Shown here: one piece after another, positions 58,048 through 64,000 of the stretch
Position numbering within the stretch: the first letter of the stretch is position 1
Layout: every line of letters starts with the position of its first letter
Origin: Bacteroidales bacterium
GTDB lineage: Bacteria > Bacteroidota > Bacteroidia > Bacteroidales > Bacteroidaceae
Direction of reading: 5' to 3'
NCBI GenBank assembly: GCA_015654535.1
Contig: JAATGU010000059.1
Location: forward strand, 1 to 64,000
DNA: 64,000 nt
Translations under genes and position numbers: made by a program
Notes under the pieces: generated by a model
Told to the model about the DNA's origin: nothing
What the model saw: only the letters and a program-made list of their open reading frames with translations
Databases searched by the model: none

Positions 58048-61000
58048 ATGGTCTTGAAAATTAAAAAAATTAAATGGTTGAGGGGTGAATCTTTTACGAG
58101 TTTTTCCCAACAAGTAGTGTTACTTTTATTACTTACTCTACCTTTGACAAGTGTTTTAGCAAGCACTTTTCTTAACACATCATTATCTGATATAGTGCAG
58201 CAGAACAAAACTGTACGGATCTCAGGAACAGTTGTCTCTGAAGGAGATAATGGCCCTATCATAGGTGCAAATATTAAAGAAGTCGGTACTACAAACGGGA
58301 CGATTTCTGATATAGAGGGAAAATTCACCTTATCAGTAAATCCAGAGTCTACATTAGAGATTTCTTTTATTGGCTACGTTAAGCAAGTGATAAAAGTAAC
58401 CAATAGTACTTTACATATTATAATGAAAGAGGATGCACGACAACTTAATGAGGTTGTTGTAACAGGTTTTGGTTTGGCACAAAAGAAAGCAACACTAACG
58501 GGTGCCATTTCTTCTGTCGGAAGTGATGATATTGCAAGAAGTTCTGCTGTAACAACTTCTGGAGCTTTAGCTGGAAAAATTGCGGGCATTAACGTAAGAC
58601 AAGCTGATGGAAGGCCTGGTAATGGAGTCTCCGTTCAAATCAGAAATATGGGTACGCCTCTTTATGTTATCGATGGGGTTATTAAAGATGAAGGACAATT
58701 TAATAATATTGATTTCAATGATATAGAATCAATATCCATATTAAAAGATGCTTCAGCAGCTATTTATGGTATGAGAGCAGCAAACGGTGTAGTTGTTGTT
58801 ACAACAAAAAAAGGTCAACTTAATCAAAAAAACATAGTTTCGGTTAACACCTACTATGGATGGCAAAATTTATCATCTTTCCCAAAACCAGCTGATGCTG
58901 TAACTTATATTACTAACTATATTCAATCAGAGACATTGCAGGGTGTTCAAGATCAAAATAGGAAGTATACAAGAGAAGATTTGGCAAAATGGACGGAAGG
59001 TAAGGAAAAAGGATATGTCCCGTTTGATTGGTATCATTATATTTGGAAAACTGCTCCACAATATTATATCGGAATTAGTACCTCTGGAGGATCAGATAAG
59101 ATAAATTACTATTTAGCTGTTAGCCATATTGATCAAGATGCAATGATACGCAATTATGGTGGATTTAGGAGAACAAACGTACAAATGAATGTTGATGCAA
59201 ATATTACCAAACGTTTTAAAGTAGGTGCCAGTCTTAACGGAAGAATTGAGACAAGAGAAAATCCTGGCGTTCCGGGAGGTGATGATTATTGGGCACCTAT
59301 ATTTGCTACATATAGAAATCTTCCAACAAAAAGACCTTTTGCAAATGATAATCCTAAATATCCCGCATTGACTTCAAATGATGCTTCAACAAACTTTGGT
59401 ATGTTAAATTATAAACTTTCAGGAAAATATAGAAATGTTTGGAGAGTAGCACAATTAAATTTTAACGCTGAATACCAGCTGTTTGATGGTTTAAAGCTAA
59501 AAGGTTTATTGGGATATTATTTGGCACAACAATGGTTGGATAACCAAGAATATACTTACACTTTATATGATTATGATCCTAAGACAGACACATATCCAAT
59601 TGCTTTCCAGAACTTGAATCCATGGAGAGAAAGGAATATTCAAAATGTTGAAGAACTGACCACTAATTTTCAATTATCATATGATAAAAAATTTGGTGTC
59701 CATTCAATAAATGCAGTATTAGGTGCAGAAACAATTAAACGTGACACTCCCAATTTTTGGATACATAGTATTCCGGAAGCGAATTCTATTCACTTAATAG
59801 ATTTTAGCACATTGAAAGAGTTTAATGACTATGGGAATAATACCGAAGCAAGAATCGGATATTTAGGTAGAATAAGTTATAACTATAATGAGAAATACTT
59901 ATTAGATTTATCTGCCCGGTATGATGGCTCTTGGAAGTTTCCACCGAGTCATAGATGGGGGTTCTTTCCTTCAGTTTCTGTAGGTTGGAGAATTTCTCAG
60001 GAAGGTTTTTGGCAAGAAAGCAGTTATTTGAATAAAATTTCAGATCTTAAAATCAGAGCTTCTTATGGTTTAGTCGGTGATGATAATGTGAGTGGGTATT
60101 CTGCATTTGATTATATGAAAGGATATAATTTTAAAAATGGTGGCTCGGTTATAGATAACAGTTATACTATAGGTACAGTACCCAGAGGTTTAGCTGTAAC
60201 AAATTTATCGTGGATAAAAGCAAAAATGCTTGATATAGGATTAGATTATGGCTTTTTCGATCATAAACTATTGGGTACAGTCGATTATTTTCGTCGAATT
60301 CGTACTGGACTACCTGCATCAAGATATGATGTTTTAATTCCATCTGAAGCAGGATTTAGTTTACCTAATGAAAATTTAAACTCTGATGTTGTGAAAGGCT
60401 ATGATTTAGGATTAAAATGGAATAGTAATGTTGGAGATTTGAAATATTCTATTGGAGCTAATGTTACATATTCCAGACTTTTTGATTGGCAACAGTATAA
60501 ACCTCGCTTTGGAAATTCATGGGATTACTATCGTAACTCAATTAATGAACGATTTAGTAATATAACCTGGGGGTATGAAGCGATTGGACAATTTCAAAAT
60601 TGGGAGCAAATTAGTAGTTATCCTGTAGACATTGATGGTAAAGGTAACACAACACTCCGTCCAGGTGATATTATTTATAAAGATGTCAATGGCGATAAAA
60701 CGATTAACGGACTTGATGAGCGTCCTTTAGGTTATAAGCAAGGAGGTACTCCTACTTTCAATTATGGTTTAAATTTTGCTTTCAATTATAAAGATATCAG
60801 TTTATCATTTGACTTAACAGGCGGTGCATTAAATACTTGGAATCAAGATTGGGAACAACGTTTGCCGTTCCATGATGGTGGTAACAATCCGCAATATTAC
60901 TTAAGTGATACATGGAGACTATCCGACATATGGAATGCAAACAGCACACTTATACCGGGTAAATACCCCACTCCACTTGTAGGTAATAGTGGACATAGTG

Positions 61001-61254
61001 ATTATTGGAGCAGTTCATTTTGGTATCATAATGTCTCATATATAAAATTGAGAAATCTTGAATTAAGTTATACAGTACCAACAAAATTATTAAGTAAAGT
61101 GAACATTTCTAATTTACGTGTATATCTATTAGCACAGAATCTATTCATGATTTCAAATACACATTTAGTAATGGATCCTGAGATTGATTCTAGTAATGCT
61201 TTACAATATCCAACAACAAGAGTCTTTAATTTAGGACTTACATTAAAATTCTAA
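58048..61254 (+). CDS. SusC/RagA family TonB-dependent outer-membrane transporter
   Basis: The product is 1068 residues. After the signal (VVLLLLLTLPLTSVLAS) comes a CarboxypepD_reg domain (about 50-125: RISGTVVSEGDNGPIIGANI), the TonB box region LNEVVVTGFG, the plug (about 135-240, with TPLYVIDGVI and SISILKDASAAIYGMRAANG, the SusC signature), and a 22-stranded barrel ending in TRVFNLGLTLKF. It imports a large nutrient, usually a glycan or peptide, with SusD as lid. The substrate is not predictable; no glycoside hydrolase is in view. SusD starts 6 bases later. Confidence 0.95.
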   Translation: MVLKIKKIKWLRGESFTSFSQQVVLLLLLTLPLTSVLASTFLNTSLSDIVQQNKTVRISGTVVSEGDNGPIIGANIKEVGTTNGTISDIEGKFTLSVNPESTLEISFIGYVKQVIKVTNSTLHIIMKEDARQLNEVVVTGFGLAQKKATLTGAISSVGSDDIARSSAVTTSGALAGKIAGINVRQADGRPGNGVSVQIRNMGTPLYVIDGVIKDEGQFNNIDFNDIESISILKDASAAIYGMRAANGVVVVTTKKGQLNQKNIVSVNTYYGWQNLSSFPKPADAVTYITNYIQSETLQGVQDQNRKYTREDLAKWTEGKEKGYVPFDWYHYIWKTAPQYYIGISTSGGSDKINYYLAVSHIDQDAMIRNYGGFRRTNVQMNVDANITKRFKVGASLNGRIETRENPGVPGGDDYWAPIFATYRNLPTKRPFANDNPKYPALTSNDASTNFGMLNYKLSGKYRNVWRVAQLNFNAEYQLFDGLKLKGLLGYYLAQQWLDNQEYTYTLYDYDPKTDTYPIAFQNLNPWRERNIQNVEELTTNFQLSYDKKFGVHSINAVLGAETIKRDTPNFWIHSIPEANSIHLIDFSTLKEFNDYGNNTEARIGYLGRISYNYNEKYLLDLSARYDGSWKFPPSHRWGFFPSVSVGWRISQEGFWQESSYLNKISDLKIRASYGLVGDDNVSGYSAFDYMKGYNFKNGGSVIDNSYTIGTVPRGLAVTNLSWIKAKMLDIGLDYGFFDHKLLGTVDYFRRIRTGLPASRYDVLIPSEAGFSLPNENLNSDVVKGYDLGLKWNSNVGDLKYSIGANVTYSRLFDWQQYKPRFGNSWDYYRNSINERFSNITWGYEAIGQFQNWEQISSYPVDIDGKGNTTLRPGDIIYKDVNGDKTINGLDERPLGYKQGGTPTFNYGLNFAFNYKDISLSFDLTGGALNTWNQDWEQRLPFHDGGNNPQYYLSDTWRLSDIWNANSTLIPGKYPTPLVGNSGHSDYWSSSFWYHNVSYIKLRNLELSYTVPTKLLSKVNISNLRVYLLAQNLFMISNTHLVMDPEIDSSNALQYPTTRVFNLGLTLKF

Positions 61255-61259
61255 TTGAC

Positions 61260-63089
61260 ATGAAAAAGAAGAATTATATATATATACTATTCTATTTGGC
61301 GTTTGCAGGAAGTTTAAATTCTTGTTCCGGTTTTTTAGACAGGGAGCCAAATAATATTTTAACCGAAGATCAAGTATATAGTGATCCTACTATGGTTACA
61401 TCGGTTTTAGCAAACTTTTATGGCAGAGTGAATTGGGGACCAAGTATAACAAACGATTATGATTATATTTATATTGATGAAGCATGCCCTTCAAGTGGTG
61501 GACCTGATAATTTTACTAATTATTCTGATGATTATGATAGGGTTTATGATTATGGATTAATAAGAAACTTCAATCAATTTCTCCAAGGGCTAAAAGCTTC
61601 AAATGTTATTGATGAATCTTTGAAGGAATCAGCGGAAGGCGAAGTTCGGTTTTTGAGAGCTTATACTTATTTTTATATGGCTAAATGTATGGGTGGGATG
61701 CCAATAATGGGAGATACTGTTTTTGAATACAATTCAGGGATGGACGTTACAACATTGCAAATATCTCGCTCTACTGAGACCGAAATATATGATTATGTAA
61801 TAAGCGAATGTGATGCCGCGGCCAAATTACTATCCGATCAACCAACTGTACACGGTGCAAGAGCAAATAAATGGGCTGCATTAGCACTAAAAGCACGTGC
61901 CGCTCTATATGCAGGTTCAATTGCAAAATACAATAATTTGTATACACCACAAATTAAGACAGTTGGCAATGAAGTAGGTATTCCTGCCGAAAAGTCAAGC
62001 GATTATTATAAAATAGCTCTTGATGCAGCTCAACAAGTTATGGATGGTGGAAAATATAATTTGCAAAACAACAATTCGGATAAAGCTCAAAATTTTTATA
62101 ATGCAATTTGTGTTAAAGATAATAATCAGGAGGTTATTTGGGCTTTAGATTTTAAGGTGCCTGATTTGACTCATGCCTTTACAACACGTAACTTACCGGT
62201 ATCTTTGGCAGAAGATATTGATAGATCAATCATTACCCCTGTTTTAAATATTGTCGAAGCATTTGAATACACAAATAATAGGGATGGTTCTATTAAAACT
62301 AAAGATGCAAATGGTGATTATATTTACTACAATAATCCTGAAGATGCATTTAAAAACAAGGATCCGAGACTTGCTGGATCTATCATTTATCCAGGTGGCA
62401 CATTCAGAGGACAAAAAGTTGATTTACAGGCAGGAGTTAAATCTTTGGCAAATGGTATCTGGTCAACGAAAACAGGTATAGGAGGCTCTAAAAATGAGGA
62501 TGGTTCAGTGTTAACTTCAGTAAATGGACCGACTACTACTAACGAGCAATACATTAACAAAAGTGGATTTTTCTTTAAAAAATTTTTAGATGAAACGTCT
62601 CTTTCTGGTACCCGTGGTCGTGGTAGCGATATGTGGTTCCCAAGAATCCGTTATGCGGAGATTGTGATGATTGCTTGTGAAGCATCATTTGAATTAGGAA
62701 ATAGTACAAATGCAGTGAAATATATTAATATGGTTAGAGAAAGAGCTGGCATCTCAGATTTGGAGACTATTACATTTAACGATATTGTTAGAGAGAATAG
62801 AGTAGAATTTGCATTTGAAGCTCATAGATGGTGGGATTTAAAACGTTGGAGAATTGCTGATAAGGTTTTAAACGGTCAAGTTAATGATCCTATTGCCCAA
62901 CAATGGGCTTTATTCCCATATCGTATTGTTGATCCTGATAATCCTCATAATGGCCAATGGGTATACGATAAGATAAAAGAACCGAATTCACCTTTTCCAA
63001 GAAACTTCCAGCTAAGGAACTATTATAATTTCATTGACCAGGGATGGATAAATAATAATCCTAAACTCGTTAAGAATCCGTATCAATAA
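61260..63089 (+). CDS. SusD/RagB family nutrient-binding lipoprotein
   Basis: The product is 609 residues. The lipobox is FAGSLNSCSGFLD, and SGFLDREPNNILTEDQVYS is the usual SusD start. TPR-like helices (EGEVRFLRAYTYFYMAKCMG, ANKWAALALKARAALYAG) and the C-terminal SusD part (YAEIVMIACEASFELGNSTN, FEAHRWWDLKRWRIA) are complete. It lies on the outer face of the outer membrane as the lid of the SusC transporter and binds the substrate. It is 17 bases before the DUF3823 gene. Confidence 0.95.
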   Translation: MKKKNYIYILFYLAFAGSLNSCSGFLDREPNNILTEDQVYSDPTMVTSVLANFYGRVNWGPSITNDYDYIYIDEACPSSGGPDNFTNYSDDYDRVYDYGLIRNFNQFLQGLKASNVIDESLKESAEGEVRFLRAYTYFYMAKCMGGMPIMGDTVFEYNSGMDVTTLQISRSTETEIYDYVISECDAAAKLLSDQPTVHGARANKWAALALKARAALYAGSIAKYNNLYTPQIKTVGNEVGIPAEKSSDYYKIALDAAQQVMDGGKYNLQNNNSDKAQNFYNAICVKDNNQEVIWALDFKVPDLTHAFTTRNLPVSLAEDIDRSIITPVLNIVEAFEYTNNRDGSIKTKDANGDYIYYNNPEDAFKNKDPRLAGSIIYPGGTFRGQKVDLQAGVKSLANGIWSTKTGIGGSKNEDGSVLTSVNGPTTTNEQYINKSGFFFKKFLDETSLSGTRGRGSDMWFPRIRYAEIVMIACEASFELGNSTNAVKYINMVRERAGISDLETITFNDIVRENRVEFAFEAHRWWDLKRWRIADKVLNGQVNDPIAQQWALFPYRIVDPDNPHNGQWVYDKIKEPNSPFPRNFQLRNYYNFIDQGWINNNPKLVKNPYQ

Positions 63090-63106
63090 TATAAAATTAT
63101 AAAGCG

Positions 63107-63793
63107 ATGAATAATAATAAGATTTTTAATATAGTATGCATAGTAATAGTTTTAATTGGTTTTACTAGTTGCGGGCTTGATAACTACGATCCTCCAAAAT
63201 CAAAATTAATAGGTGATGTTATCTATAAGGATTCAACTATAGGACTTAAAGGTTCTTATGGCGCAATTCAATTTCAGCTTTATCAAGATGGTTACCAGTT
63301 AAATACCCCCATTTCAGTATTTGTGGACCAAAACGGTCATTTTGAATCTGATTTATTTGATGGAACTTACAAGTTGGTTACAAGAGATAAAAACGGTCCT
63401 TGGGTAAATTCAAGGGATACAACTGTTATAAAGGTAAAAGGAAATACAGTTATAAAATTTAATGTAACACCTTTTTTCACTGTTTCAGATGCCAACATAG
63501 TTTTGAATGGTAATAATGTGGTAGGATCATGTAATATAGCCCAAATTGTTCCTGATTCAAAAATTGATTGGATTACACTCTTTATTGGTCGAACCTCATT
63601 TGTTGATGAAAACATAAACATTAGCAGTGTAAAGGATGTTAATCCCCAAGTCGGTAACGTAAGTTTATTATTAAATCTTTCAATAATAACGGGTTATGAT
63701 TTAAGCAAAGAGACAGCTTTGTTTGCTAGGATTGGCGTTAAAACGATAAGTGCAGATCAAGCTATTTATTCAAGAGTTGTGCGTCTAAAATAA
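63107..63793 (+). CDS. DUF3823 surface lipoprotein of the SusCD locus
   Basis: The product is 228 residues. The lipobox is IVLIGFTSCGLDNYDPP. The sequence continues as the DUF3823 pattern: KLIGDVIYKDSTIGLKGSYG, QFQLYQDGYQLNTPISVFVD, GTYKLVTRDKNGPWVN, and a second beta domain after residue 120. Proteins of this family follow SusCD pairs and probably bind the imported ligand at the surface. It runs in the same direction, 17 bases after SusD. Confidence 0.88.
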   Translation: MNNNKIFNIVCIVIVLIGFTSCGLDNYDPPKSKLIGDVIYKDSTIGLKGSYGAIQFQLYQDGYQLNTPISVFVDQNGHFESDLFDGTYKLVTRDKNGPWVNSRDTTVIKVKGNTVIKFNVTPFFTVSDANIVLNGNNVVGSCNIAQIVPDSKIDWITLFIGRTSFVDENINISSVKDVNPQVGNVSLLLNLSIITGYDLSKETALFARIGVKTISADQAIYSRVVRLK

Positions 63794-63800
63794 AATAAAG

Positions 63801-63884
63801 ATCCGTTATAACATCTAAGAAAGTTGTTTTTGTATTCATTGCTAAATTATGAGATAAAAAAACAATTTAGATGTGATAACGGAT
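63801..63884 (+). repeat. Long inverted repeat between the DUF3823 gene and the next gene
   Basis: ATCCGTTATAACATCTAA (63801-63818) pairs with TTAGATGTGATAACGGAT (63867-63884) at 17 of 18 positions, and GTTGTTTTT with AAAAAACAAT extends the stem inward. No T run follows, so it is not a standard terminator. It may stabilise the upstream mRNA or regulate the following gene. Confidence 0.7.
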
Positions 63885-63942
63885 TATCATTTAAAATAAT
63901 AAGGAATTTGTTTTTTTATCCTAATAACCAATATTATAAATT

Positions 63943-64000
63943 ATGCAAAAGAATATTTTTGTTTCTTTACTTAGTGTCTTGTTACTATTTTCTTGTCAGC
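63943..64000 (+). CDS. Start of a lipoprotein gene, 3' end outside window
   Basis: ATG at 63943 opens MQKNIFVSLLSVLLLFSCQ, a lipoprotein signal with the cysteine at residue 18. Its position after SusC-SusD-DUF3823 suggests another surface protein or a secreted enzyme of the same locus. No mature sequence is available. Confidence 0.6.
   Translation, partial: MQKNIFVSLLSVLLLFSCQ

Overview
The window is AT-rich chromosomal DNA from a Bacteroidales bacterium, most likely a gut Bacteroides. Evidence: a SusC/SusD pair with a DUF3823 lipoprotein, an Mfa-type fimbrial operon, ECF sigma/FecR and AraC regulators, the gene order thrS-infC-rpmI-rplT, and Bacteroidetes -7 promoter boxes (TAnnTTTG) in front of many genes. 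The species cannot be named from the sequence alone.

Layout. (1) 1-4116 is a decayed accessory segment: the tail of an outer-membrane protein, a broken OMPLA-type phospholipase, a broken beta-barrel gene, an AraC regulator, an integrase fragment, a small Xre regulator and an intact tyrosine recombinase lying against the 3' end of tRNA-Ser(CGA). It looks like the end of an element integrated at that tRNA. (2) 4116-30000 is mostly core genome: OmpA protein, ruvX, def, a TPR lipoprotein-like protein, thrS-infC-rpmI-rplT, an iorA-iorB-paaK-xpt operon, mltG, a nucleotide-sugar dehydrogenase, tRNA-Thr(CGT), tpx, a glnS-TPR-dedA operon, and the phosphate uptake genes pstS / pstC-pstA-pstB-phoU behind three tandem 11-bp Pho-box-like repeats. 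Two structured RNA candidates lie here: one after rplT (matching the known context of the Bacteroidales-1 motif) and one after phoU (a 145-nt rod plus terminator, 6S-like).

(3) 30024-43063 is an Mfa-type fimbrial operon: DUF3575 barrel, DUF3868/OmpA-like protein, Mfa1-like major subunit, Mfa2-like anchor, a second Mfa1-like subunit, another lipoprotein subunit, and a 1629-residue secreted protein with a T9SS-like C-terminal tail. An intrinsic terminator sits just before the first gene and another hairpin follows the major subunit, so transcription is probably controlled by attenuation. (4) 43077-51147 seems to be its regulatory flank: a thioredoxin-like lipoprotein, an OmpA protein, a protein fusing an STN signalling domain to a second DUF3575 barrel, an AraC regulator, an ECF sigma factor, its FecR anti-sigma partner, a tyrosine recombinase that has lost its catalytic residues, and a small membrane protein. 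I infer that the STN-DUF3575 protein acts as an outer-membrane sensor for the sigma/FecR pair in place of the usual TonB-dependent receptor; this is the most unusual system in the window.

(5) 51245-56667 holds a beta-propeller lipoprotein, a GNAT-like protein, a family 2 glycosyltransferase and a DUF5686-type outer-membrane protein. (6) 57055-64000 holds a small regulator and a SusC-SusD-DUF3823 nutrient-uptake locus that runs off the right edge into another lipoprotein.

The most testable anomaly is rplT: an in-frame TAA replaces the expected glutamate codon near the C-terminus while the remaining 12 codons and the natural stop are intact.
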